Assembly (NCBI GenBank): GCA_035943635.1
Contig: DASZBX010000020.1
Location: 1-60,984 of the forward strand
Direction: 5' to 3'
Origin: DASZBX01 sp035943635
Lineage (GTDB): Bacteria > Actinomycetota > Actinomycetes > Streptomycetales > Catenulisporaceae
DNA length: 60,984 nt
Shown piece by piece: positions 26,296 to 34,305 of the stretch; position 1 is the stretch's first letter, and each line of letters begins with the position of its first letter. A program made the translations under genes and the position numbers. Below the pieces are notes generated by a model. The model did not search any database. It was not told the origin of the DNA and saw only the letters and a program-made list of their open reading frames with translations.

Positions 26296-27186
26296 GTGCA
26301 GCACATCATCGCAGCGCCAGATCCAGCCGCCCCTTCACCGCGCGCCGCCCCCGGATTCGGCGCCCGGATGCTCGCCCTGCTGCGGGCCAGCCACGCGCCG
26401 CCGTCGCTCGCGGTCACGGCCATGATCACGGCCCTGGCCGTCGTCTCCGGCCGGGACGCGGCCGGCGGGTTCCTGGTCGCCGCGGCCGTGCTCACCGGGC
26501 AACTATCGGTCGGCTGGTCCAACGATCGCATCGACCTGGCCCGGGACATCGCCAACGGCCGCACGGACAAGCCGCTGGTCTCCGAGGAACTCGGCGCACG
26601 CACGGTGGCCGTCGCGGCAGGGTGCGCACTGGCTCTGTGCGTCCCGTTCTCGCTGGCCAGCGGCCTGCTCGCCGGCGCCGCCCACCTGGTCGGCGTGGCC
26701 GCGGCCTGGTGCTACAACCTGGGCCTGAAACGCACGTGGCTCTCCCCGGCTCCCTACGCCGTCGCCTTCGGACTGCTGCCGGCCTTCGTCACCCTCGCCC
26801 TGCCCGGCCATCCGTGGCCGCCCGCCTGGGCGATCGGCGCCGGCGCACTGCTGGGCGTGGGCGCCCACGCCACCAATGTCCTGCCCGACATCGACGGCGA
26901 CCTGGACACCGGAATCCACGGCCTGCCGCAGCGGCTCGGCGCACGCACGGCCCGCGGACTGGCCGGTGTGGCGTTGCTGGCCGCTTCGGTTCTCCTCGTC
27001 GTGGGCCCGGCGGGACCGATCAACGTCGCCGGCTGGGCGAGCCTCGCGCTGACCGGCGCACTGGCGATCGTCGTTGCTCTGCCGCTGCGATCGGACCCAC
27101 ACAGCCGTGTGCCGTTCCTGGCGACCATCGGCCTTGCGTTGGTGGACGTCGCACTGCTCTTACTACGCGGCGCCACGCTCGGGTGA
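26296..27186 (+). CDS. UbiA-family membrane prenyltransferase-like protein
   Basis: A 296-residue protein with about eight or nine membrane segments. Two Asp-rich motifs are present: SNDRIDLARD, followed by NGRTDKPL, and DIDGDLDTG. They match the diphosphate-binding motifs of UbiA prenyltransferases, which attach an isoprenyl chain to an aromatic or other acceptor in the membrane. No isoprenoid or quinone genes are close, so the substrate is unknown. The GTG at 26296 gives usual family length. Earlier in-frame starts would overlap the divergent fragment; a later ATG (26368) is also possible. Confidence 0.72.
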   Translation: MQHIIAAPDPAAPSPRAAPGFGARMLALLRASHAPPSLAVTAMITALAVVSGRDAAGGFLVAAAVLTGQLSVGWSNDRIDLARDIANGRTDKPLVSEELGARTVAVAAGCALALCVPFSLASGLLAGAAHLVGVAAAWCYNLGLKRTWLSPAPYAVAFGLLPAFVTLALPGHPWPPAWAIGAGALLGVGAHATNVLPDIDGDLDTGIHGLPQRLGARTARGLAGVALLAASVLLVVGPAGPINVAGWASLALTGALAIVVALPLRSDPHSRVPFLATIGLALVDVALLLLRGATLG

Positions 27187-27273
27187 CTTTCGGGCGGGCG
27201 CGGAGTGTGGGACAGGTCGCCGGAACTGCAGCGCTGCGACTTCTTCTCTAGCCCCGCTCCGCACTGGAGATTC

Positions 27274-27308
27274 AAAAAAAGCGGCGGTGCAGTTGATGCA
27301 CCGCCGCT
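27274..27308 (-). terminator. Strong intrinsic terminator of the SMR operon
   Basis: A perfect 12-bp stem (27280-27291 with 27297-27308) with a 5-nt loop. On the minus strand it is followed by a run of seven T residues (27274-27280 on the plus strand are A). This is a classical Rho-independent terminator, rare in this genome, placed about 70 nt after the last SMR gene. Confidence 0.88.
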
Positions 27309-27379
27309 GTCTACTGGCCTGTCTGCACAGGAACGAGCACCCTGCGAATCAAGCGGCCTCCGGGGTCAAGGCGCCGCGA

Positions 27380-27832
27380 TCACTCGGGGGCGTGTCCGTT
27401 GCCGACCGGCACGGCGAAGGCTGTCTGCGGACTGGCCGGTATCCCTTGAGCGGCCTGCGGCGCTTCGGCGGGCTGCGGCGTCTTGCGCGGCCGGTCGGCG
27501 AGCTTGAGCCAGACCACTCCGACGATGATCACGCTCAACCACAGGGCTTTGACAAGGGTGAGGGTCTGGTCGAAGAAGACCGGACCGAGCAGGGCTGCGC
27601 CGGCGGAGCCGATCCCGGCCCAGACTGCGTAGCCGATTCCGACGTCGATCGAGCGCAGCGCGACGCTCAGCGCCCACAGGGTCAGCAGGAAGAACACGAC
27701 TGCCACCAGCGACCAGGTCAGGCGGGTGAAGCCGTGGCTTCCGCCGACGGACAGCGCGTAGCCGATCTCGAATCCTCCGGCGAGGAGGAGCACGAGCCAG
27801 GGGTTGGCCGAGGAACGGCCGGGGTTGGGCAT
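27380..27832 (-). CDS. SMR-family efflux subunit, long
   Basis: A 150-residue small multidrug resistance protein with four membrane helices. The essential Glu of helix 1 is in AGGFEIGYALS, and the helix 3 Gly motif is in SIDVGIGYAVWAGIG. The C-terminus has an extra tail of about 40 Pro/Ala-rich residues, which suggests the asymmetric partner in a two-gene SMR pump such as EbrAB or YkkCD. It follows the other SMR gene by 37 nt and is last in its operon. Substrates are probably cationic or small polar compounds; which ones is unknown. Confidence 0.88.
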   Translation of the reverse strand: MPNPGRSSANPWLVLLLAGGFEIGYALSVGGSHGFTRLTWSLVAVVFFLLTLWALSVALRSIDVGIGYAVWAGIGSAGAALLGPVFFDQTLTLVKALWLSVIIVGVVWLKLADRPRKTPQPAEAPQAAQGIPASPQTAFAVPVGNGHAPE

Positions 27833-27869
27833 GATCCCGAGTCCTTTCGTGGGTGTCAGCAGGGGGTTT

Positions 27870-28190
27870 CTATGCGGCGCCGCTGAACTGGAGGCCGACG
27901 ACGCCGATGATGATGACGGCGATGCCCAGTGCCTTGCGCCAGTCCAGGCGCTGGTGGAACAGCAGCACTCCGAGAAGGGTGATGCCGACGCCCGCGATGG
28001 ACGTCCAGATCGCGTAGCCGACGCCGACGTCGAAGGTCAGCAGCGCCTTACTGAGGAAGTACGTCCCGATCGCACCGCTGACCAGGGTGATCGCAGTCCA
28101 CCGGCGGTTCTTGAAGCCGGCGGCCTTTCCGGCCGCGATGGCGACGGTGATCTCGAAGACGTCGGCGATGGCGAGGTAGAGCCATTCCAT
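27870..28190 (-). CDS. SMR-family efflux subunit, short
   Basis: A 106-residue, four-helix SMR protein. The key Glu is in ADVFEITVAIAAG, and FDVGVGYAIWTSIAGVG is the helix 3 signature. The pair of unequal SMR genes in tandem argues for a heterodimeric antiparallel pump. The gene lies 100 nt after the DsbA-like gene and is preceded by GAAAGGG. No guanidine-riboswitch hairpins were recognised upstream. Association with the deaminase and DsbA-like genes hints that the pump exports something modified by them. Confidence 0.88.
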   Translation of the reverse strand: MEWLYLAIADVFEITVAIAAGKAAGFKNRRWTAITLVSGAIGTYFLSKALLTFDVGVGYAIWTSIAGVGITLLGVLLFHQRLDWRKALGIAVIIIGVVGLQFSGAA

Positions 28191-28290
28191 GATTGCCCTT
28201 TCGTCGGATGGCGGTCAGATGCAGTGGTGCTGCGGAGCGCACCCGTCAGGAGGGGAAGGAGGGCACAGCAGCCGGCCGGTCGCCTTCATG

Positions 28291-28947
28291 TCAGCACCCT
28301 TCCGGTCCGCAGGAAGCACCGTGAGTGACCTCCTGCTCGTTCTGGGCGTCGAGCACCGCTTTGCGGATCTGGACTGCAGTGGGTACGCCTTCCAGGCGGT
28401 GGTTTTCGCCGATGAGGATCGTGGGAGCGACGGACACGCGGTACGCCTCGGCGATCCGCAGTGCTTTCCGGTGGGTCTCGGCGTAGGTTCCGGCGGTCAG
28501 CGCCCCGGTGAACCGGGCCTGGTCCAGGCCCAGTTCGGAGGCGATGTCGGCGAGGACGTCCAGCCGGCCGATGTCCCGGTTCTCCTGGAAGAAGGCCCGC
28601 AGCACACGCGGGGTGTACTCCGCGGCCTTGCCGTGCTCGGCCGCGTACTGGTGGCCCTCGAACGCCAGCCGGGTGTAGGGCTGCGGTGAAACGGTGGGCA
28701 GGGTGATGCTCACGCCCATCCGCCGGGCCATCGGATAGACCGAGCGGGCCCAGATCGCGGGCAGGTACTCGTCCTCGGGCCGCAGCGTCGGAGTCGGGTA
28801 GGGCCGCAGCTCGAACGGCATCCACTCGATGTCGACGTCGAGGTCATGGGTGGCCTCGTGCAGGGGGCCTTCGGCCAGCATGCAGAACGGACAGACATAG
28901 TCCGACCAGACCTTGATGCCGACTCTGCCGGTTCCCGTCTCGGTCAT
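28291..28947 (-). CDS. DsbA/FrnE-family thiol oxidoreductase-like protein
   Basis: A 218-residue DsbA-like thioredoxin-fold protein with the active-site CPFC near residues 19-22 and the cis-Pro segment VSVAPTILIGE near the C-terminus. A second Cys pair is in the tail (GASCGPEGC). There is no signal peptide, so it acts in the cytoplasm like FrnE, an oxidoreductase named from the frenolicin cluster. The start overlaps the deaminase stop as ATGA, so the two are translationally coupled. It may handle disulfide or isomerase chemistry on a small molecule or on the adjacent short peptide, which itself lacks Cys. Confidence 0.85.
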   Translation of the reverse strand: MTETGTGRVGIKVWSDYVCPFCMLAEGPLHEATHDLDVDIEWMPFELRPYPTPTLRPEDEYLPAIWARSVYPMARRMGVSITLPTVSPQPYTRLAFEGHQYAAEHGKAAEYTPRVLRAFFQENRDIGRLDVLADIASELGLDQARFTGALTAGTYAETHRKALRIAEAYRVSVAPTILIGENHRLEGVPTAVQIRKAVLDAQNEQEVTHGASCGPEGC

Positions 28948-29435
28948 GACCGCCTCCGCTCCATGGTGAGGAAGTCTTCGAACGGCTCCGTCGCTTCAGG
29001 CAGCGGCAGCGAGGTGACCTTCACCGTCCAGGCCGTGGGGTCTTCAGCGAAGACCGCATACGAGCCGGAGTAGTCGAAGCCGTACCGTGCGGCCGTTTCC
29101 CGGTCGGCCGCGTAGACGACGTGGCTGACGTTGAAGTACAGCGAGGCCAGGTAGCACAGGGCGCAGGGCTCACCCGAGGCGATCAGCGTGGCTCCGGTGA
29201 CGGCGCGCAGTCCGTGCTTGGCAGCGGCCGCGCGTAGCGCCACCACCTCGGCGTGCGCGGTGGCGTCGTTGTCCTCGCGCACCCGGTTGAAGCCGGTGCC
29301 GAGCACACGGCCGCCGTTGACCACCACGCCGGAGAACGGGATGCCGCCGCCGGCAACGTGCTCGCGGCTGATCCGAACCGCCGCACGGACGTGTTCGGCC
29401 AGCTCGTCGTCTGGGATCTCGGAACTGTACGACAT
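28944..29435 (-). CDS. Cytidine/guanine deaminase-fold zinc protein
   Basis: A 163-residue member of the CMP/dCMP and guanine deaminase fold. The zinc motifs HAEVVAL and PCALCY are intact, so hydrolytic deamination of an amino-heterocycle or nucleoside base is expected. Similar small deaminases act on free bases, nucleotides or natural products such as blasticidin S, so either housekeeping salvage or detoxification is possible. Its position with two efflux genes leans towards resistance. The GGAG site lies directly after the stop of the upstream short peptide, only 13 nt before the ATG. Confidence 0.85.
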   Translation of the reverse strand: MSYSSEIPDDELAEHVRAAVRISREHVAGGGIPFSGVVVNGGRVLGTGFNRVREDNDATAHAEVVALRAAAAKHGLRAVTGATLIASGEPCALCYLASLYFNVSHVVYAADRETAARYGFDYSGSYAVFAEDPTAWTVKVTSLPLPEATEPFEDFLTMERRRS

Positions 29436-29448
29436 CGCGTTCTCCGGT

Positions 29449-29526
29449 TCAGGCCGCGGTCGGGCGGAGCGCGATGGCCTCGCCGTTGACGGAGCCGGCG
29501 GCAGTGGGCGGCGTGGGGTCAGGCAT
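29449..29526 (-). CDS. 25-residue peptide, possible leader or precursor peptide
   Basis: A short reading frame, first in its operon, with the best ribosome-binding site of the region (GGAGG, 4 nt before ATG). The peptide begins MPDPTPPTAAGSVNGEAIAL and ends RPTAA. It lacks Cys and aromatic residues. It ends 13 nt before the deaminase start, so the two are likely coupled. It could be a small product such as a ribosomally made precursor, or a leader peptide regulating the operon by translation. No modifying enzyme of a known RiPP class is adjacent. Its coding status needs support from comparative data. Confidence 0.5.
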   Translation of the reverse strand: MPDPTPPTAAGSVNGEAIALRPTAA

Positions 29527-29607
29527 GGTGCCTCCAGATATTTGCTTGTACCGACATATACATTCGGACCTCACGCGGGGAAATGGTGAAAACTGGGTTA
29601 TGAACGG

Positions 29608-29636
29608 AGTGTATATGGGCGTGCACAGCATGTCAA
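29608..29636 (-). promoter_or_regulatory. Sigma70-type promoter of the peptide-deaminase operon
   Basis: On the minus strand TTGACA (29631-29636) is separated by exactly 17 nt from TACACT (29608-29613), a near-consensus housekeeping promoter. About 80 nt of leader follow before the peptide start. The leader includes ATATACAT (29556-29563) and AGATATTTGC (29536-29545) on the plus strand, both also present upstream of the marR gene. Confidence 0.75.
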
Positions 29637-29766
29637 CGCCCCGGGAGGAGGGCCTTCGGCAATCGCGCACTTCCCCGGCAACTCCGCATATAGTTGATTG
29701 CGCATGCACTGAGAGCAGGGCGAGGTTTCTTTGGCGTAGGGCCTGGCGCAGTGACCGTTGGCCGGT

Positions 29767-30582
29767 TCAGGCCGTAGCCGTACCGTTGCCGGGTACCGTC
29801 TCGAACAGCCGCCCGTAGCCGGTGATCTGCCGTGCGGCGTCACCCGCTCCGGCCAAGTGCAGGGCGTGCCAGAACAGCACCTGGTTGGCGGTCAGGATGC
29901 TGAAGTCCAGCTCCTTCTCCAGAGCGCTGATGACGCCGACCGCGCGGATGCCGTTGCCGGCGACCAGGACGGCTTCGGGCCGGTGGTCGGCGACCGCGGT
30001 ACGGATCCAGTCGGACAGGGCTTCTGGAGTGATCAGCCTCTGATTGCTGGGCAGGCCGCAGGGGTCGTGGTGGACGACCTCGAAGCCCTGGTCGGTGAAG
30101 TAGCGGGCACCGAGCTCGCAGAGCCGGTCGTCGAACCACGGCGGGTTGACGATCGCCACCGAATGGACGCCGAGCGCGGTGAAGCCCCTGACTGCGGCCG
30201 CCGTGGTGCCGGTGAGCGGAATGCCCCGGGTGTGACGCGCCAGCCGGGCGAACAGCTCCTTCTCGCCGCTCGCGCCGAGCACATAGGCGGAGCTGGTGAA
30301 GCCGAGTGCGATCACGTCGATGGGGGAAGCCGCGAGCAGTTGCACCGCGTCGTCGATCAGCGGGGGCTCCACGAAGGCGCGCACCGGGTCGTGCGGGATC
30401 TTCGGATCCATCTCTCCGCCGGGCCGCATCGCGCCGAAGTACACGCGGGAGCCGTGGATGAAGATGCCGTCGGGGGCGATCGCCTGGAACTCCGACTCCG
30501 GGCCGACGTCCGCGTGTGGTACGACCACGCCGACTCTGGCCCGGGCCTCCCAGCCGTCTTCCTCGGCTCGGGCGTCGTTCAT
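29767..30582 (-). CDS. Maleate isomerase / Asp-Glu racemase superfamily, Cys-less
   Basis: A 271-residue protein with the two-lobed fold pattern of maleate cis-trans isomerase and arylmalonate decarboxylase. The two catalytic Cys positions are changed: the first lobe reads LGFTSS (Phe95 in place of Cys) and the second VAGNGIR (Gly209 in place of Cys). The surrounding family residues are kept, for example TANQVLFWHAL. Without either Cys, normal isomerisation or racemisation is not expected, so it may do new chemistry or only bind. The ATG is preceded by GAGGAG and lies 19 nt after the transglutaminase-like gene. It ends this operon. Confidence 0.72.
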   Translation of the reverse strand: MNDARAEEDGWEARARVGVVVPHADVGPESEFQAIAPDGIFIHGSRVYFGAMRPGGEMDPKIPHDPVRAFVEPPLIDDAVQLLAASPIDVIALGFTSSAYVLGASGEKELFARLARHTRGIPLTGTTAAAVRGFTALGVHSVAIVNPPWFDDRLCELGARYFTDQGFEVVHHDPCGLPSNQRLITPEALSDWIRTAVADHRPEAVLVAGNGIRAVGVISALEKELDFSILTANQVLFWHALHLAGAGDAARQITGYGRLFETVPGNGTATA

Positions 30583-30601
30583 GATGGTCGCTCCTCTCGG
30601 G

Positions 30602-31288
30602 TCAGGCCCCGGCCTCGGCGGTCAGCGAGCCGCCGCGGACGGTGCCGGTGCCGGTGCCGTCCAGCAGGCGGGGATGCTTGCGGCGCATGGTGGACATGAC
30701 GAACTCGTAGGGCACGTCGTGGAAGTCGCCGTGGTCGGCGACGAACTCCATGGTCTTGTTGCCGCGGGCGTCGAAGGGGTGGTGCACGCTGTCGGCGGTG
30801 CCGTCGAATTCCAGCGGCGTCATCCCGTACAGGCGGCACAGGATCTTGTTGAAGACCGGAGTGGCCTTGACCCACCTGCCGTCCAGGTGGACGGTGTTGA
30901 GACCGTGGAAGAAGACGTCCCCGCCCATGAGGGTGAGCAGCCGGTCGGAGGCGAGGTGGTTGCGCACGTCGCCATAGTGCAGACGGGCCGGGATCCCGAC
31001 GGCGCGGCAGGCAGCGGCGTACAGAGCGGACTTGTGCATGCAGAAGCCCCTCTTCGTGGCCGCGGTGTGGCTGGCTCTCAGTCCGGCCGGGGACAGGTCC
31101 GCGTCGTACACCTCATAGAAGATGTCGTCACGCACCGCGTAGTACAGGTCGACGGCGAGCTGCCTCTGGTCGGCGGCACGGTCGGCGACCGCATGGTCGA
31201 CGAACACCTGGACGGCGTCCGTGTCGTAGTCCAGGAAGTCGGTGGGCGCAGTCAGCCGGGCGTGCTCGGCGCTCGATAGGGCGTTCAC
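30602..31288 (-). CDS. Transglutaminase-like protein
   Basis: A 228-residue transglutaminase-superfamily protein. Candidate Cys83 is in KRGFCMHKSALYAAACR, and His128 is in FFHGLNTVHLDGRW. The third residue, usually Asp, reads Thr143 (WVKATPVFN), so the triad is incomplete or uses another acid. The GTG at 31288 is favoured because GAAAGGA precedes it. Members without peptidase function can form or break amides or thioesters. Next to an ACP and an acyl-CoA dehydrogenase it could release a carrier-bound product. It is not closely similar by eye to the transglutaminase-like protein at 4214-5185. Confidence 0.75.
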   Translation of the reverse strand: MNALSSAEHARLTAPTDFLDYDTDAVQVFVDHAVADRAADQRQLAVDLYYAVRDDIFYEVYDADLSPAGLRASHTAATKRGFCMHKSALYAAACRAVGIPARLHYGDVRNHLASDRLLTLMGGDVFFHGLNTVHLDGRWVKATPVFNKILCRLYGMTPLEFDGTADSVHHPFDARGNKTMEFVADHGDFHDVPYEFVMSTMRRKHPRLLDGTGTGTVRGGSLTAEAGA

Positions 31289-31314
31289 GGTTGTCCTTTC
31301 GTCATGGCCGGTGC

Positions 31315-32487
31315 TCACAGACCCAGCAGTCCGGCGATTCGGTTGCGGTGGATCTCGCTGGTGCCCGAGTAGATGGTTCCTCCGACGGCGTTGCGCACCT
31401 CGCGCTCCATGCCGGTGCCGGTCAGATAGCCCTGGCCGCCGAAGATCTGCACGGCGTCCAGGGCCGTGCTCTTGTTGGCTTCGCTGACCACGATCTTGGT
31501 CGCCGCGATGTCGATCGCCGCGTCCTGGCCGGCCTCGACCTTGGCGCCGGTGTCGGCGAGCCACTTGCGGGCGGTCTCCACCGCGATCTTCATGTCGGCG
31601 ATCCGGTGCGAGACGCCCTGGAACCGGCCGATGGGCTGGTCGAACTGACGGCGCGTCTTCGCGAAGCGGATCACCCGCTGCAGGCGGTGGCTCATCTCGC
31701 CGAGCGTGACGGAGAAGGAGAACAGGATCTCCCGCTTCATCACGTGGTCCAGGATCAGGAAGCCCGCGCCCTCGCCGCCGATCCGGCGGGCGGCCGGCAC
31801 TCTGAGCCCGTCGAAGGTCACCTCGCTCAGCGGGGAGGTGCGCAGTCCCATCTTGCCCAGCGGTTCGCCGATCCGCAGGCCCGCGGTCCCCCGCTCGACG
31901 AAGAAGATGCTCAGCCCGAAGGGCCCGGGGTCGCCGGTGCGCGCGTACACCAGGAACAGGTCCGCGATCGGCGCGTTGGTGATGAACGTCTTGCCGCCGT
32001 CGATGACGTACCCGTCGCCGTCCCGCCGCGCGGTGGTGGTGATGTGCATGGCGTCCGAACCGTGGTCCGGCTCGGTGATGGCGTGCGCCGTGATCAGCTC
32101 GCCGGAGGCGATCCGCGGCAGGTAGCGGGACTTGAGCTCCTCGCCGGCGAACGCCTGGAGCGGGATCCCGACGCTGACGATCTGGGTGGAGGCCGAGAAG
32201 GCGAGGCCGGCGTCCCGGCAGGCGAAGCCGAGCTGTTCCAGGGCGCGCATGGTCTCGGTCAGGGTGCCGCCGCGGCCGCCGTAGCGCCGGTCGAACGGGA
32301 GCGCCAGGATCCCCGAGCGCTGGATGGTCTTCCACTTGTCCCAGGGGAATTGCGCGCGGGCGTCGGAATCTTCCACGTCGCGGTTGAGTTCCTGCGCCCA
32401 TGCGGCGGTGAGTTCGAAGGGCTCGCTGGAGGAGTCGGGGGTGCGCGGGGCCGGCTGTGCGGATATGGACGCTGATACGGATGTCAT
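31315..32487 (-). CDS. Acyl-CoA dehydrogenase-family flavoprotein
   Basis: A 390-residue FAD-dependent dehydrogenase with the family signatures TAHAITEPDHGSDAM, FITNAPIADLFLVYART and a C-terminal TSEIHRNRIAG. At the usual catalytic Glu position (YEGT in medium-chain enzymes) it has YSGT, so the base must come from elsewhere, as in isovaleryl-type enzymes. In small ACP pathways these enzymes oxidise carrier-bound acyl or aminoacyl groups, for example prolyl to pyrrolyl. The nearby ACP and adenylation enzyme suggest that role here. The ATG is at 32487; the ribosome-binding site (CCGGAAGG) is good. Confidence 0.87.
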   Translation of the reverse strand: MTSVSASISAQPAPRTPDSSSEPFELTAAWAQELNRDVEDSDARAQFPWDKWKTIQRSGILALPFDRRYGGRGGTLTETMRALEQLGFACRDAGLAFSASTQIVSVGIPLQAFAGEELKSRYLPRIASGELITAHAITEPDHGSDAMHITTTARRDGDGYVIDGGKTFITNAPIADLFLVYARTGDPGPFGLSIFFVERGTAGLRIGEPLGKMGLRTSPLSEVTFDGLRVPAARRIGGEGAGFLILDHVMKREILFSFSVTLGEMSHRLQRVIRFAKTRRQFDQPIGRFQGVSHRIADMKIAVETARKWLADTGAKVEAGQDAAIDIAATKIVVSEANKSTALDAVQIFGGQGYLTGTGMEREVRNAVGGTIYSGTSEIHRNRIAGLLGL

Positions 32488-32565
32488 GGTCTTGCTATCC
32501 TTCCGGCGTGCGGGGCACGCGGCGGTGCCGGGACCCGCCGGTGTGCGGGTCCCGGCACATCGGGC

Positions 32566-32940
32566 TCAGTACTGGGAGAAGCCGTCGGAGGTCAGCGTGT
32601 GCTTCTCGTCGCCGCGCAGGGCCGGGCTGAAGACGGATATCAGCCGCAGGTCTTCGTAACCGGATGCCATGAGGTAGTGCGCGTCGTGCTTGTCGAGGGC
32701 GTCTATGACACCCTCCGTGATCTTGAAGCGCTCTCCGCTCGTGGTGAGGATCTCACCGGAACCACCGATGCAGTAGCAGGCCTCCAAGTGCCGGCGGTAC
32801 TGCAGCGGGCTGGTCGTACCCTTGCGGACCAGGGTCTCGCACACGCTGAAACCCATGCTGTCCACCTCGGTCAGCAGCCGGTGGCTGGTGCCGTTGCCCC
32901 ACTCCACGGGGGCGACATCAGTGATGCTCCGAACGAGCAT
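32566..32940 (-). CDS. Ectoine synthase (EctC)-like cupin, changed metal ligand
   Basis: A 124-residue cupin clearly related to ectoine synthase along its whole length (HLEACYCIGGSGE, ALDKHDAHYLMA). EctC forms the tetrahydropyrimidine ring of ectoine by water loss from N-acetyl-diaminobutyrate, using iron bound by Glu, Tyr and His. Here Glu53 and His88 remain but the Tyr position is Asp80. No ectA, ectB or ectD is nearby, so this is not an osmolyte operon. It may cyclise a different amino-amide, perhaps the ACP-linked product of this operon. The ATG is at 32940, 55 nt after the ACP stop. Confidence 0.82.
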   Translation of the reverse strand: MLVRSITDVAPVEWGNGTSHRLLTEVDSMGFSVCETLVRKGTTSPLQYRRHLEACYCIGGSGEILTTSGERFKITEGVIDALDKHDAHYLMASGYEDLRLISVFSPALRGDEKHTLTSDGFSQY

Positions 32941-32995
32941 TGCAGTTCTCCTCAGACGTAGGATCGGTACAGATTTCCGGGGTCGTCCCGGACCG

Positions 32996-33253
32996 TCACC
33001 GGACGGCCCGGCTCTCGTTCTCGATGACGGCGACGATGGCGCCGATGCTGCGGAAGTGCTCCGGCTTCAGCGGGATGTCGTCGACCGGGATGGCGTAGGT
33101 GGTGGACAGGTGGGAGACGATCCGGACCAGGGCCAGGCTGTCGACGATGCCGCTGTCGATCAGGTCGAACTCCGTGGTCAGTTCCGCGGTGTCCTCCCCG
33201 TCGAGGAATTCGGCGATCACATAGCTGCGGACCTCGTCCGCCAGGGTGCTCAT
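32996..33253 (-). CDS. Stand-alone acyl carrier protein
   Basis: An 85-residue carrier protein with intact attachment motif IVDSLAL (Ser39). The start overlaps the stop of the adenylation-enzyme gene as ATGA, so the two were made in a fixed ratio, the pattern of a dedicated loading pair. The acyl-CoA dehydrogenase and the EctC-like protein downstream are the likely tailoring partners. With the adenylation enzyme truncated, loading may now depend on another enzyme. Confidence 0.87.
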   Translation of the reverse strand: MSTLADEVRSYVIAEFLDGEDTAELTTEFDLIDSGIVDSLALVRIVSHLSTTYAIPVDDIPLKPEHFRSIGAIVAVIENESRAVR

Positions 33254-34305
33254 ACAGGGTTTCCCTTCTGGTGTAACGCCTTGATGAGGTTGCGGTCGGG
33301 CTTGCCGGTCGCAGTACGCGGCAGGGGTGCGTCACTCACCCGAACCGAGGACGGGATGGCGTTTCTGGGCAGGTGCTCGGCGCTGTGGGTGCGCAGCAGC
33401 AAGGAGGTGAGGGCGGTGCCCGGCCGCCGAGCCACCTGCGCATGCAGCCGGTAGCCCGCCTCCGGGTCGGGCAGGGCCACCACGACGGCTTCGGAGACGT
33501 CCGGATGGGCGGCCAGGACGTTCTCGATCTCCTGGAGGTTGGTACGGACCCCGCGGACCTTGACCTGGAAATCCGCCCGCCCGTCGAGCCAGTGCAAGCC
33601 GTCGGCGTCCCGCAAGACCAGGTCCCCGGTGCGGTAGAACACCTCGGGGCCGCCGTCGGGGGCAGCGACGAACACGCCCTCGTTGCGCTCGCGGTGAAGG
33701 TACCCGCAGGTCATGAACGGGGTCGACACGAGCAGTTCACCGGTGCCGGGCCCGTCGAGGATCCTGCCGTCGTCGTCGAGGAGCAGCGCACGTACGCCGG
33801 GCAGCGGTCGGCCGATCGGCGTCTTCTCCCCCACGCTCTCGAGTTCGATCTCGTGGAGGAAACTGTCGTTGGTCTCGGTGCAGCCGAAGACGTTGTGGAA
33901 CCCGGCGCCGGGAAAGGTGGCGCCGAGCCGGGCCAGCAGCGGCGGCGGCGTCGCGTCGCCGGTGCAGATCACCGTGCGGACGGACGGATGCCGGACCTCG
34001 TCCCGGGTGAGCAGCCGGTGCAGCAGCGGCACACCCTGCACGAGGGTGACCTCGTGCTCTGCGACCAAGTCGCGCAGGTGCCGGGCGTCGGTGCTGGACT
34101 CCTGCTCGACGAGCACGACGAGGGCGCCGAGCAACAGCCCGGTCCAGACGTCGAGCAGCGAGAGGTCGAAGTTGAGCGGGGCGTAACTGAGCAGCGTGTC
34201 CTGCCCGGTGAGGCCGAAGCGGGCGGTGGCCCACTCGGCGAACCGGTCGAAGGCCGCGGCCGGGTCGGGCGACTTCGGCGCCGGGTCGGCCAGGGTAGGC
34301 GCTGC
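33250..34305 (-). pseudogene. 5'-truncated adenylation enzyme (ANL superfamily)
   Basis: About 351 codons of a stand-alone amino-acid adenylation enzyme. The reading frame opens directly after the marR stop, in sequence that matches the region just after the P-loop. Motifs A4 (NFDLSLLDVW), A5 (FGCTETND), A7 (YRTGDLV) and A10 with its Lys (ATGKPDRNL) are present. The N-terminal 150-190 residues including the ATP-binding P-loop are absent. The only in-frame start is a TTG inside the domain (34134), with no ATG or GTG before it. The partial specificity code reads D-L-L-Q-I-T-V-D-S by eye and matches no substrate I know. An inactive remnant is the simplest reading. Confidence 0.72.

Noticed and set aside
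28191..28290. Guanidine (mini-ykkC) riboswitch upstream of the SMR pair
   Set aside because: Two ACGR-like words occur, but neither sits in a stable stem-loop, so the fold is not supported.
32566..32940. Ectoine biosynthesis operon
   Set aside because: No ectA, ectB, ectD or aspartokinase is present, and a metal-ligand position is changed.
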